A stretch of 64,000 bases of DNA from Luteimicrobium xylanilyticum (GCF_009429125.1 NZ_CP045529.1:992001-1056000), one strand, 5' to 3'; counted from the stretch's first letter, positions 26,407 to 34,844 are shown. Program-made: numbers and translations. The notes: generated by a model from the letters alone, not told the origin.

Positions 26407-27408
26407 GTGGTCTCCCCGGCACCCCCGACGACGCCGACCTCCTCCGGTCCCGGCGCGCCGACTCCCGTGCCCGCGCGCCCGGGGAAGCCGCCGCGCGTCG
26501 TCGGGCCGGTCACCTGGGGGCGGGTCGCCCGTCGTCCGCGGATGATCGGGCTCCTCGCGGTCCTGCTCGCCTTCGCCGCCCTGTGCGGAAGCCTGGGGGC
26601 ATGGCAGCTCGACCGCGCGTACGCGCGCGGTGCGGCTGCGCAGGAGAAGGAGCTCGACGCGAAGCTCGCGGCGGAGGAGGCCCGCGGGCCGGACGGCCTC
26701 GGCACCGTGCTCGCCCCGCAGACCACCTTCACCGGGAAGCTCGTCGGCGACCTGGTCTGGGTCGATGGCAGCTACGAGGCGAACGGTCAGGTCCTCGTTC
26801 CCGGTCGTGCGCTCGACGGCCGCACCGGTTACCTCGTGCTCACGCCGCTCCGGGTGTCCGACGACGGCACGTCCGGCGCGTCGTGGAAGAACCTGTCGGG
26901 CGGTGCGCCCGTGGTGCCGGTGGTGCGCGGCTGGGTGGCGACGCCCGCGCAGGCGCCCGCTGCGCCGTCGGGCACGGTGCGCGTGAACGGCTACCTGCAG
27001 GCCTCGGAGGCGACCGACACCACCGGACGCACGCTGCCCGACGGGCAGGTCGACTCGGTGTCGTCCGCGCAGCTCGCGAACCGCTGGGGCGGCCCGATCT
27101 ACAGCGGGTACGTGGTGCTGCGCGACTCGGACCCGGTCGCCGACCCGGCGATCGCCGTGCTCCCGCGGCCCCGGGTGGAGGGCTCGGGGGACGTGAACCT
27201 GCAGAGCCTGTCGTACGCGTTCCAGTGGTGGCTCTTCGCGGTGTTCGCCGTGTTCGTGTGGTGGAGGATCGTCCGCGACCAGCGTGACCACGAGAACGCC
27301 GCCCTCGCCGGGACCACGCCCACGCCCGCCGACCCGGCGGCCGACGGCCGGACACCCAAGGTACGGCGCGGCGACGACGGCATCGCGGGGCTCCCGGCGC
27401 GGCGCTGA
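26407..27408 (+). CDS. SURF1 family protein
   Basis: A 333-residue membrane protein of the SURF1/Shy1 family, which helps assemble haem-copper (aa3) cytochrome oxidase. A Pro-rich cytoplasmic N-terminus precedes TM1 (MIGLLAVLLAFAALCGSLGAWQLDR, with the family GxWQxxR motif). An extracytoplasmic domain contains GWVATPAQAPAAPSGTVRVNGYLQ, and TM2 (WWLFAVFAVFVWWRI) is near the C-terminus. The GTG at 26407 is chosen from a leaderless promoter match; translation could start elsewhere in the weakly conserved N-terminus. It is divergent from xfp. No oxidase genes are in the window. Confidence 0.82.
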   Translation: MVSPAPPTTPTSSGPGAPTPVPARPGKPPRVVGPVTWGRVARRPRMIGLLAVLLAFAALCGSLGAWQLDRAYARGAAAQEKELDAKLAAEEARGPDGLGTVLAPQTTFTGKLVGDLVWVDGSYEANGQVLVPGRALDGRTGYLVLTPLRVSDDGTSGASWKNLSGGAPVVPVVRGWVATPAQAPAAPSGTVRVNGYLQASEATDTTGRTLPDGQVDSVSSAQLANRWGGPIYSGYVVLRDSDPVADPAIAVLPRPRVEGSGDVNLQSLSYAFQWWLFAVFAVFVWWRIVRDQRDHENAALAGTTPTPADPAADGRTPKVRRGDDGIAGLPARR

Positions 27409-27427
27409 CATCCCGGCCGGGCGCCGC

Positions 27428-27477
27428 TGTCAGCGAGATGTCAGCGACGACGAGACCGTGTCAGCGCCGTGTCAACG
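27428..27477 (+). repeat. Phased direct repeats upstream of the DHA2 exporter
   Basis: TGTCAGCG occurs at 27428, 27439 and 27459, and TGTCAACG at 27470, giving spacings of 11, 20 and 11 nt. Pairs 11 nt apart lie on the same DNA face, as in operators of OmpR/PhoP-type response regulators. The cluster ends 21 nt before the exporter's ATG. Confidence 0.6.
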
Positions 27478-27498
27478 GCCCCGACGAACATCGTCTGC

Positions 27499-29004
27499 AT
27501 GACCACGACCGACCTCACGCCGCGACCCACGTCGCGCACCTACTCGTCCCTCCGGGCCGCCTGGATCCCGATGGCGGCGCTCTGCCTGGCCTTCTTCGTC
27601 GAGATGGTCGACAACACGCTCATGTCGATCGCCCTCCCGACGATCGGCCGCGACCTCGGCAGCAGCACCACGGCGCTGCAGTGGGTCAGCGGCGCCTACG
27701 CGCTCACGTTCGGCGGGCTCCTCCTCACGGCCGGCTCGATCGCCGACCGGTTCGGGCGCCGTCGCGTGCTGCTCACCGGCCTCGCCGCGTTCGGGATCAT
27801 CAGCCTGGGTGCCGCCCTCGTGTCCACGAGCGGGGAGCTCATCACCCTGCGCGCCCTGCTGGGCCTGGCCGCGGCGGCGATGGCGCCCGTGACGAACTCG
27901 CTGGTGTTCCGTCTCTTCGACGACAAGGCGCTCCGGATGCGCGCCATCACGGTGATGATGGTCGTCGGCATGTCGGGGTTCATCCTCGGCCCGCTGCTCG
28001 GCGGGACCGCGCTGGCGCACGTCTCCTGGCAGTGGCTGCTCCTCGTCAACTTCCCGATCGCGCTGATCGCCTGGGTCGGCGTCCGGCTCGGGGTCGCCGC
28101 CGACGCCAAGGACGGTCTGACCGACGACAAGCTCGACCTGCCCGGTGCCGGGCTCAGCATCGCGACGATCGGGCTCGCGTGCTACGCCCTCACCAGCGGC
28201 GTCCAGCACGGGTGGCTCTCCGCGATCACGCTCGGCTGCGTCGTCGGCGCCGTCCTGGCCGCCCTGTTGTTCGTCCGCCACGAGCGCCGCAGCGCGGCGC
28301 CGATGCTCGACCTCAAGCTCTTCTCGAACGGCACCGTGCGTGGCGCCTCGATCGCACAGATCGGGACCGCCGTCGCGATGGCGGGCGTCATGTTCGGCCT
28401 GATCCTGCACTTCCAGTACGCCTGGGGCTGGAGCCCCGTGAAGGCCGGCCTGGCGAACCTGCCGATGATCCTGACGATGCTCGGCGCGACCCCCCTCTCG
28501 GAGTGGCTCGTCACCCGGTTCGGGCACCGGGTCGCCTGCCTCGTCGGCTCCGGCTTCCTCGCCGCGGGCGTCGGCGGGCTCGCGTGGGGCGTCGAGCACG
28601 GCTACGTCGCGATCGCCGTCGCGATGGTCGTGATGACTATCGGCCTGCGCACCGTCATGACGGTGTGCGCCGTGGCCCTGGTGGACGAGATGCCCGCCAA
28701 CCGCACGTCGATGGGCACCGCGCTCAACGACACCGCCCAGGAGGTCGGGACGAGCGTCGGCACCGCGGTCGTCGGGACGCTCATCGCGACCCTGGTCGCG
28801 AGCCAGCTCCCCGCCGGCACGTGGAGCAACGAGCTGGTCGCCTCGTTCTTCCACGGTGAGCGGGTCACCTACGTCGTGCTCGCCGTCGTGGTCGGCATCC
28901 TGGCGGCGTTCGGCGCCTCGACGCTGACGAACTCTCGTTCGACCGAGGAGCACACCGAGGGCGAGGAGCCCGCCGAGCCCGAGCGCGAGACCGTCCCCGC
29001 CTGA
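27499..29004 (+). CDS. MFS transporter, DHA2 (14-TMS drug:H+ antiporter) family
   Basis: A 501-residue exporter. The signature motif A (GGLLLTAGSIADRFGRRRVLL), motif C in TM5 (GFILGPLLGG) and about 14 hydrophobic segments identify a DHA2-family multidrug or metabolite antiporter. The N-terminal AFFVEMVDNTLMSIALPTIGRDLG contains the family D1 motif. The ATG at 27499 is chosen; the GTG at 27469 falls inside the direct-repeat cluster. The charged C-terminus (HTEGEEPAEPERE) is cytoplasmic. No regulator is adjacent, but the repeats suggest induced expression. It is convergent with the methyltransferase gene. Confidence 0.88.
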   Translation: MTTTDLTPRPTSRTYSSLRAAWIPMAALCLAFFVEMVDNTLMSIALPTIGRDLGSSTTALQWVSGAYALTFGGLLLTAGSIADRFGRRRVLLTGLAAFGIISLGAALVSTSGELITLRALLGLAAAAMAPVTNSLVFRLFDDKALRMRAITVMMVVGMSGFILGPLLGGTALAHVSWQWLLLVNFPIALIAWVGVRLGVAADAKDGLTDDKLDLPGAGLSIATIGLACYALTSGVQHGWLSAITLGCVVGAVLAALLFVRHERRSAAPMLDLKLFSNGTVRGASIAQIGTAVAMAGVMFGLILHFQYAWGWSPVKAGLANLPMILTMLGATPLSEWLVTRFGHRVACLVGSGFLAAGVGGLAWGVEHGYVAIAVAMVVMTIGLRTVMTVCAVALVDEMPANRTSMGTALNDTAQEVGTSVGTAVVGTLIATLVASQLPAGTWSNELVASFFHGERVTYVVLAVVVGILAAFGASTLTNSRSTEEHTEGEEPAEPERETVPA

Positions 29005-29020
29005 TCCGCGCGGCGCGACC

Positions 29021-30196
29021 TCAGCGTGGCTTGCGGGCCACGACGAGGTCGCGCTGGATCGCCTGGTCGACGCGGTGCTCGAACCCCTGCCAGGGGCCGG
29101 GCGCCGCGTCGTCGCTTCGTTCGCCGAGCACCTCGAGGCCGGCCGTGGTGAGCGCGTCGACGAGGTCGCGACGTGGCGCGACCTTGACGTTCCACGAGAT
29201 CCCGACGGCGCCGCCCCGGCGCAGCAGGCGGACCCACCCGGGCAGGGCCTTCGTGAGGAGCGGCACGGGGGAGCGCGTCAGGTCGTCGCGGGCGGTCGAC
29301 CGGCCGTCGCGGCCGCGCGTGCCCGACGCGCGGTTGCCGTGCTGGACGCCGTACGGGGCGTCGGTGACGATCGCGTCGAAGTGCCCGGCGGGGAAGAGCT
29401 CCGCGGCGCGGACCGTGTCCGCGTTGACGAGCTCGACGCCGATCGTGTCGCCGGCGCGGTACTCCTGGGGTGTCGCGCCGACCGTGGCGGTGAACCGCCG
29501 CCCCAGGTTCTTCCCGTCCCGACGCAGCGTGCCGAGGTCGGCGGTGTGCTTGAGCCGGTGGTTCTTGAGCCACGTGCGCAGGAAGACCGCGTACGCCTCG
29601 ACGTCCTTGGCGTCGACGTCGATCCCCGCGGCGTCCCAGCCGCGCACCAGCGCCTGGTTGAGCGTCGTGCCGCGGCCCGCCATCGGGTCGAGGACCCGCA
29701 GGCGGCGCCGGGCGCCGTCGGGCCGGACGGTCCACGGGCCGGCGAGGTCCCGTGGCCGGTCGGTGGCCGCGACGGTGACGTTCACGAGCAGGCGCGTGAA
29801 GTCCTCGTTGGTCTTGCCGGCGTACCTCTGCACGGTCAGCAGGTCCGAGTCGAACAGCTCGACCGCGGCCCGCGTCACGGGCCGGAGCGCCACGCCGCCC
29901 CCGGCGCCCGGTTCACCGTCGACGGCGAACAGCGCGTACGCCGACGACAGCGCCGACACGAGGCCGAGGTCGGTCTCCCGGACGCGGTCCGCGTCCGGCC
30001 CGGCGGGGTCGTCGAGCGTGAACGTCACGTACGGCAGCCCGCCGAGCGTCGTCGTGCCGAGGTCGGTGACCCGCCCGTCGAACGCGCGCTCCGCGAGGAC
30101 GCTCAGCTCCGCGAGAGCGAGCCGGGGCGCGGCCTGCGCGTAGACGCGGTTGTGCGACGGCGAGACGAGGAACGCGTACCGGGTCACGTGCGCCAT
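29021..30196 (-). CDS. TRM11-like SAM-dependent RNA/DNA methyltransferase
   Basis: A 391-residue protein. The N-terminal region of about 150 residues is THUMP-like. It is followed by a Rossmann methylase domain with motif I VLDPMAGRGTTLNQAL and motif IV TDAPYGVQH (a D-x-PY variant of the amino-methylase NPPY/DPPY motif). The family resembles Trm11/Trm-G10 tRNA guanosine methyltransferases, but annotation as a site-specific DNA methylase is also common. The ATG at 30196 begins MAHVTRYAFLVSP; the longer ORF to 30343 runs into the HEPN gene. It lies 7 nt downstream of the broken HEPN gene on the same strand and may be cotranscribed with it. Confidence 0.75.
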   Translation of the reverse strand: MAHVTRYAFLVSPSHNRVYAQAAPRLALAELSVLAERAFDGRVTDLGTTTLGGLPYVTFTLDDPAGPDADRVRETDLGLVSALSSAYALFAVDGEPGAGGGVALRPVTRAAVELFDSDLLTVQRYAGKTNEDFTRLLVNVTVAATDRPRDLAGPWTVRPDGARRRLRVLDPMAGRGTTLNQALVRGWDAAGIDVDAKDVEAYAVFLRTWLKNHRLKHTADLGTLRRDGKNLGRRFTATVGATPQEYRAGDTIGVELVNADTVRAAELFPAGHFDAIVTDAPYGVQHGNRASGTRGRDGRSTARDDLTRSPVPLLTKALPGWVRLLRRGGAVGISWNVKVAPRRDLVDALTTAGLEVLGERSDDAAPGPWQGFEHRVDQAIQRDLVVARKPR

Positions 30197-30203
30197 TGTC
30201 GCG

Positions 30204-30580
30204 TCAGCGCTGGTGGCTGTCGATGGCGTCCGTGAGCCGCCCGGCGTGCCGGAGAATCGAAGCGACGCGTTCGCTCGACAGGAACGTGGTTCCGTGGTGA
30301 GCGTTCCTCTTGTCGCGCAGGACCGCACGGAGGTCACTCGCAAGTCGGTCGCAGCTCGGGATCGTGTTCACCAGGTCAGCGGCCTGGCCGTGGTCCTGGC
30401 CTTGCGCGCAGAAGCCGAGCCTCGCCCCTCCGATGGCGTCCGCGGCCGCGATCGCCCCAGAGCTGCGAGACTGGCGGCGACATGTCGTTCGGCGGGGTCC
30501 TCGGCATCAGCGACGAGTGCTGCGACTTCGAGGTACTTGCGCACGCTGGCCGCCCGTACGAGCACGTCCGCGCGGGTCAT
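30204..30580 (-). pseudogene. HEPN-domain protein, frameshifted
   Basis: Reading from the ATG at 30580, the first 43 residues (MTRADVLVRAASVRKYLEVA, then DPAERHVAASLAALG) look like a HEPN-family helical protein. The frame is then lost at a C4 run (30455-30458; G4 on the coding strand). Adding one base restores a continuous reading to a stop at 30204: AIAAADAIGGARLGFC, then DKRNAHHGTTFLSSERVASIL. The restored part contains R-x5-H (RDKRNAH), compatible with the HEPN RNase motif. The upstream partner is a nucleotidyltransferase, the usual MNT/HEPN pairing. A sequencing error cannot be told from a real mutation here. Confidence 0.6.
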
Positions 30581-30609
30581 CGGGCGTGTCCGGCCGGCGC
30601 CTCGAGGGG

Positions 30610-31257
30610 TCACGGGCGAACCGGCAAGCCCTCGAGCGGCGGACCCACCAGCACGCGGGCGTCGCGTCGCGGCGCCTCGATGAGCGGGTCGTCGGCCTGA
30701 GCTGCAGCGCCGAGCGACGCCGACGTGTGGAGGAGCACCCGGACAGGCCCGCCGGTCCAGGCCCGAGCCGATGTCTCGAGCGCGTCGACGAACCTCGCCG
30801 CGCGGTCGTCGTCCTGGGGTACGACCACCAGCAGGTCGAGATCGGAATCAAGCCCGGCATCACCACGCGCGACCGATCCGAAGACCGCGACACTGAGGTC
30901 ACCCCCCCCGGGTAGTGGCGCTCGGCCAGACGTTCGACGCGCTCGCGGAGCTCGCCCTGCGGATCGAGTCTCTCGAACGCGGCTGCGAGGGGGGTGGAGG
31001 AGATGCTCCCGGTTGAGCGAGAAGAGCCGCGAGCCGCCGACTGTCCGACCGGTGACGAGCCCGTGACGCTGCAGGCGTTCGAGCGCGTACCGCACACCGC
31101 CGTAGGTCCCGGAGCCCGTCACGCGGTGGGTCTCCTGCCCGGTGAGAACGGAGCCCGCCCGCCACAGGGCGCGCAGCACCGGAGGCTCGAGGGTGTTGCC
31201 CCACGCTCGCTCGGGATGTGCCCAGTCCGCCCTCACAGATCTTGAAGGTGGTGTCAT
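30610..31257 (-). CDS. Winged-helix/minimal nucleotidyltransferase (MNT-like), with an internal out-of-frame segment
   Basis: A 215-residue ORF. An N-terminal winged helix (about residues 22-85, LRALWRAGSVLTGQE, then YALERLQRHGLVTGR) is followed by a nucleotidyltransferase core VAVFGSVARGDAGLDSDLDLLV (GS-x9-DxD). The stretch between them (coded by about 30910-30988) reads as Arg/Pro-rich nonsense, whereas the alternative frame reads LAAAFERLDPQGELRERVERL, a plausible linker helix. The switch points are a G6 run (30989-30994) and a C8 run (30902-30909). Two compensating homopolymer indels therefore seem likely. It is partner to the HEPN gene 29 nt downstream; such pairs are often toxin-antitoxin modules. 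Confidence 0.65.
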   Translation of the reverse strand: MTPPSRSVRADWAHPERAWGNTLEPPVLRALWRAGSVLTGQETHRVTGSGTYGGVRYALERLQRHGLVTGRTVGGSRLFSLNREHLLHPPRSRVRETRSAGRAPRARRTSGRAPLPGGGDLSVAVFGSVARGDAGLDSDLDLLVVVPQDDDRAARFVDALETSARAWTGGPVRVLLHTSASLGAAAQADDPLIEAPRRDARVLVGPPLEGLPVRP

Positions 31258-31280
31258 GATCCTGACACCACCTTCAAGAT
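31239..31280. repeat. Perfect 18-bp inverted repeat over the MNT-like start codon
   Basis: ATCTTGAAGGTGGTGTCA (31239-31256) and its exact complement (31263-31280) flank a 6-nt spacer. The start codon of the nucleotidyltransferase gene (31257-31255) sits inside. It has no T tract and is AT-richer than its surroundings, so an autoregulatory operator fits better than a terminator for the ABC operon ending at 31312. Confidence 0.8.
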
Positions 31281-31311
31281 GTTGACGAGCTTCTCGATGC
31301 CGTGCAGGCCG

Positions 31312-33054
31312 CTATTCGTGCTGCCAGGAGTGCCACAGCCTCGCGTAGTCCCCGCCCGCCGCGACGAGCTCGTCGTGCGGCCCGATCTCGGTGATCCGGC
31401 CGCCGTCGACGACGGCCACGCGGTCGGCGTCGTGCGCGGTATGGAGCCGGTGCGCGATCGCGACCACGGTCCGGCCCTCGAGCACGCCGTTGAGCGAGCG
31501 CTCGAGGTGCCGGGCAGCGCGGGGGTCGAGCAGGGACGTCGCCTCGTCGAGCACGAGCGTGTGCGGGTCGAGCAGGACGAGCCGGGCGAGCGCGATCTGC
31601 TGCGCCTGCGCCGCAGTGAGCGTGTGCCCGCCGGAGCCGACCTCGGTCGCGAGCCCGTCGGGCAGCGCCTCGGCCCAGGAGCGGGCGTCGACCGCCTCGA
31701 GGGCGTCGAGGAGCTGCTCGTCGGTGGCGTCCGTGTCCGCGAGCCGCAGGTTGTCGGCGACCGTCCCGACGAACACGTGGTGCTCCTGGGTGACGAGCGC
31801 GACGTGCCGACGCAGGTCCTCGAGCGGCAGCTCGACGAGCGGCACGCCGCCGACGGTCACCGACCCGCCCGTGGGCGGGTGGATCCCCGCGAGCATGCGG
31901 CCGAGCGTCGACTTGCCGGCGCCCGACGGCCCGACGATCGCGAGGCGCTCGCCGACGCGCAGGTCGAGGTCGACGTCGTGCAGCACGTCGTGGCCCTCGC
32001 GGTACGCGTACCGGACCTTGCTCCCGACGACGTGCTCGTCGGCGGGGACGGCGGTGCCGGCCTCGCGGTCCTGGTCGACGAGCCGGACGCCGATCACGCG
32101 GGACAGGGAGACGCCGGCGACCTGCAGCTCGTCGAGCCAGAAGATGAGGTCGAACACGGGCCCGCCGAGCTGCATGCCGAACGCCATGACGCTCGTGACC
32201 GCACCGACGGACGTGTGGCCCTGCGAGAGCAGCCAGCCGCCCCACAGCAGGACGGCCACGGGAGCGAACGAGAACCCGGCATCGACGGACGGGATGAGCA
32301 CGCTGCGCAGCCGCAGCGTGTACCGCTCGGCCTCGAAGGCCTCGCGGAGGTTGCGGTCGACGCGGCGTCGCATGCGGGCACCCAGGTGGAGCGCGTCGGT
32401 GGTGCGCGCCCCCTCGACGGCCTCGGTGATGGTCCCGTTGACGGTCGCGTAGGCGGCGGACTCACGCAGGTATCCGGGCGTCGCGCGCCTCAGGTACCAG
32501 CGGGTGGCGACGACGATCGCCGGTACCCCGACGAGGAGCCCGACGGACACGAGCGGCGCGACGAGGAACGACGCGACGAGCGTGAGGACGATCGTCACGA
32601 CGCACACCATGATGCGCGGCACCCCGAAGCGGACCGCGTGCTGCAGGCGGTTCACGTCGTTGGTCGTCCGGGCGACGAGGTCCCCGGTCCCCGCACGCTC
32701 GACGGTCGACAGCGGCAGCCGGGTCACCGTGTCCATGAACTCCTCGCGGAGCTCGGCGAAGACCTGCTCGCCGAGCACCATCGAGGCCTGCTGGGCGAAG
32801 CGGGTGACGACGGCCTGGAGCAGCACCGCGCCGAGGAGCACGGCGACCATGCGGTCGACCGCGGTGTCCGTGGTGCCGCCCGTGACGTCGTTCACGATGC
32901 GCCCGAGCAGCCACGGTCCGACGAGCCCGGCGACCGCGGCGACGGTGTGCAGCACGACGACGCGGGTGAGCGCGCCGCGGTGGTCCCGGAGCAGCGCGAC
33001 GGTCGCGCGGCGGGTGTCGGCGCCGTCCGCGATGGGCAGGACGGTGGCGGTCAT
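31312..33054 (-). CDS. ABC exporter half-transporter B (canonical Walker A, degenerate signature)
   Basis: A 580-residue type IV ABC exporter half: an N-terminal six-helix membrane domain and a C-terminal ATPase. Walker A is canonical (GPSGAGKST, about residue 385), as is Walker B (TLVLDEATS), and the switch His is present (AIAHRLH). The signature motif, however, reads LTAAQ (about residue 479) instead of LSGGQ. The neighbouring half has the reverse pattern, so the two should form a heterodimer with one active ATP site. The ATG overlaps the partner's stop by 4 nt. The substrate is unknown. Confidence 0.9.
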   Translation of the reverse strand: MTATVLPIADGADTRRATVALLRDHRGALTRVVVLHTVAAVAGLVGPWLLGRIVNDVTGGTTDTAVDRMVAVLLGAVLLQAVVTRFAQQASMVLGEQVFAELREEFMDTVTRLPLSTVERAGTGDLVARTTNDVNRLQHAVRFGVPRIMVCVVTIVLTLVASFLVAPLVSVGLLVGVPAIVVATRWYLRRATPGYLRESAAYATVNGTITEAVEGARTTDALHLGARMRRRVDRNLREAFEAERYTLRLRSVLIPSVDAGFSFAPVAVLLWGGWLLSQGHTSVGAVTSVMAFGMQLGGPVFDLIFWLDELQVAGVSLSRVIGVRLVDQDREAGTAVPADEHVVGSKVRYAYREGHDVLHDVDLDLRVGERLAIVGPSGAGKSTLGRMLAGIHPPTGGSVTVGGVPLVELPLEDLRRHVALVTQEHHVFVGTVADNLRLADTDATDEQLLDALEAVDARSWAEALPDGLATEVGSGGHTLTAAQAQQIALARLVLLDPHTLVLDEATSLLDPRAARHLERSLNGVLEGRTVVAIAHRLHTAHDADRVAVVDGGRITEIGPHDELVAAGGDYARLWHSWQHE

Positions 33055-34844
33055 CGGGTTCCTCCGGTGGTCTGCAGGCGGGCGGGCTCGCCCGGCTCCT
33101 GGTCGTCGTCGCCCATCCCGCGGCCGACGACGGCGCGGTAGCGGACGGCGGCGGCGTCGGTGCGTCCGAGCAGGTCGGCGTGGGTGCCGTGCGTGGTGAC
33201 GAGGCCGTCCTCGAGGAGCACGACCTCGTCGACGTGGTCGAGGACGAGGGGGCTCGCCGTCACGACGAGGGTGGTGCGGCCGCGGCGGACCCCGGCGACG
33301 CGCTCGGCGATCCGGGCCTCGGTGTGCGCGTCGACGGCGCTCGTCGGCTCCACGAGCACGAGGATCTCGGGGTCGGTGAGCAGGGCGCGCGCGAGCGCGA
33401 CGCGCTGGCGCTGGCCGCCGGACAGCGACCGGCCCTTCTCGGGCAGCTCGCCGGTCAGGCCGCCGGGTACCGAGTCGAGGACGTCCTGCGCGTCGGCGAC
33501 GAGCACGGCGCCCAGGAGGTCCTCCTCGGTGGCGCGGCCGCGCGCGTCGAGCTCCTCGCCGAGGATCCCCGAGAACAGGTGCGTGGTCGCCTCGGACACG
33601 ACGATCCGGTGCCGCAGCGCGTCCTTGTCGAGCTCGGTGAGCCGGACGCCGCCGAGCCGGACCGGGGTGTCGGCCTCGTCGTCGTCGTCGAACCGGCCGA
33701 GACGCGTGGCGACGCGCGCCGCCTCGTCCGGGTCGGCGCTGACGAGCCCGACGACGCGCCCCGGCTCGAGGCGCAGCCCGCTGGCCTCGTCGACGAGCTC
33801 CGCACCGGCGACGGGCTCCTCGACGGGCGCCACGCCGTCGGCGGCCTCGGCCGCGGAACGGGTGCCGAGCACGGCCTGGACCTTGCCCGCGGCGATCAGG
33901 CCGCGCGTGGTCATCTGCAGCATCTGGGTGGCGAGCTGGAGCGGCCACGAGAGGAACGCGGCGTAGGCGTAGAAGGTCACCAGCTCGCCGGGAGTGATCT
34001 CGCCGGCGACGGCAGCGTGCGCGCCGAGCCACAGCACGAGCGCCACCAGCAGCCCGGGCAGGAGCACCTGGAGGCCGTCGAACACGGACTGGACGGTCGC
34101 GACGCGCACGCCCTCGCGGCGCACCTTCTGCGACTGCTCGGCATAGCGGCCCGAGAACACCTCCTCGCCCCCGATCCCGCGCAGGATGCGCAGGCCGGAG
34201 ACGGTGTCCGCGCCGAGCGCGGTGAGGTGGCCCTGCGCCTCGCGCTGCGCCGTCTGGCGCGACTGCAGCGGCTTGACGAGGAGCGCCATGATCCCCGCCA
34301 CGACCGGCAGCCCGACCACGACGACGAGCCCCAGCCTGAGCGACTGCGTGCACATGACGACGGCGACGGTCACGTAGGCGAGCACGCCTCCGACGAACCG
34401 CCCGGCCATGGCGAACACGTCGCCGATGCGCAGCGCGTCGTTGGCGACGGCGGACACGACCTCGCCGGTCGGGAGCTTCTGGGTGATGCGGTGCCCGGTG
34501 CGCGACGCCTTGTAGCCGACGAGCTGCGAGAACGAGAACGAGGCGCGCAGCCAGTTCTGGACGTCGAAGCGGTGGCTGAAGAGGCCGCTGACCACGATGA
34601 CGGCACCGTTGACCGCCATGATCAGGCACCACCGCAGCAGGTCGACGCCGAACCCGTGGGTCAGCCCGTCGTCGATGCCGTGGCCGATGAACAGTGGCGT
34701 CAGGGCCTGGGACACCATGGTCACGGCACCCGCGACGAGCGAGCCGAGCAGGATGCCGCGCTGACGCCACGCCTGCCACCACAGGGCGCGGGCGGGCGAT
34801 CCGAGCGGGGGTGTGCCCGGGTCGGGAAGGGGGAGGGTTCGCAC
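33051..34844 (-). CDS. ABC exporter half-transporter A (canonical signature, degenerate Walker A/B)
   Basis: A 597-residue exporter half with an N-terminal membrane domain. In its ATPase domain the Walker A position reads LVSADPDEAARVA, lacking the GxxGxGK[ST] loop entirely. Walker B reads ILVLVEPTS, with Val in place of the Mg-coordinating Asp, and the H-loop reads VVTASPLVLD without His. The signature LSGGQRQRVALA (about residue 474) is intact. It therefore supplies the signature for its partner's nucleotide site but cannot form a normal site itself. The GTG at 34844 lies 6 nt after a TAATGT -10 box. It is the first gene of the two-gene operon. Confidence 0.9.
   Translation of the reverse strand: MRTLPLPDPGTPPLGSPARALWWQAWRQRGILLGSLVAGAVTMVSQALTPLFIGHGIDDGLTHGFGVDLLRWCLIMAVNGAVIVVSGLFSHRFDVQNWLRASFSFSQLVGYKASRTGHRITQKLPTGEVVSAVANDALRIGDVFAMAGRFVGGVLAYVTVAVVMCTQSLRLGLVVVVGLPVVAGIMALLVKPLQSRQTAQREAQGHLTALGADTVSGLRILRGIGGEEVFSGRYAEQSQKVRREGVRVATVQSVFDGLQVLLPGLLVALVLWLGAHAAVAGEITPGELVTFYAYAAFLSWPLQLATQMLQMTTRGLIAAGKVQAVLGTRSAAEAADGVAPVEEPVAGAELVDEASGLRLEPGRVVGLVSADPDEAARVATRLGRFDDDDEADTPVRLGGVRLTELDKDALRHRIVVSEATTHLFSGILGEELDARGRATEEDLLGAVLVADAQDVLDSVPGGLTGELPEKGRSLSGGQRQRVALARALLTDPEILVLVEPTSAVDAHTEARIAERVAGVRRGRTTLVVTASPLVLDHVDEVVLLEDGLVTTHGTHADLLGRTDAAAVRYRAVVGRGMGDDDQEPGEPARLQTTGGTR

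Noticed and set aside
29021-30196. Methyltransferase plus HEPN/NTase locus as a restriction-modification or phage-defence island
   Set aside because: The methylase has a THUMP-like N-terminus and resembles tRNA-modifying TRM11 proteins, and there is no endonuclease or specificity subunit. Adjacency alone is not enough.
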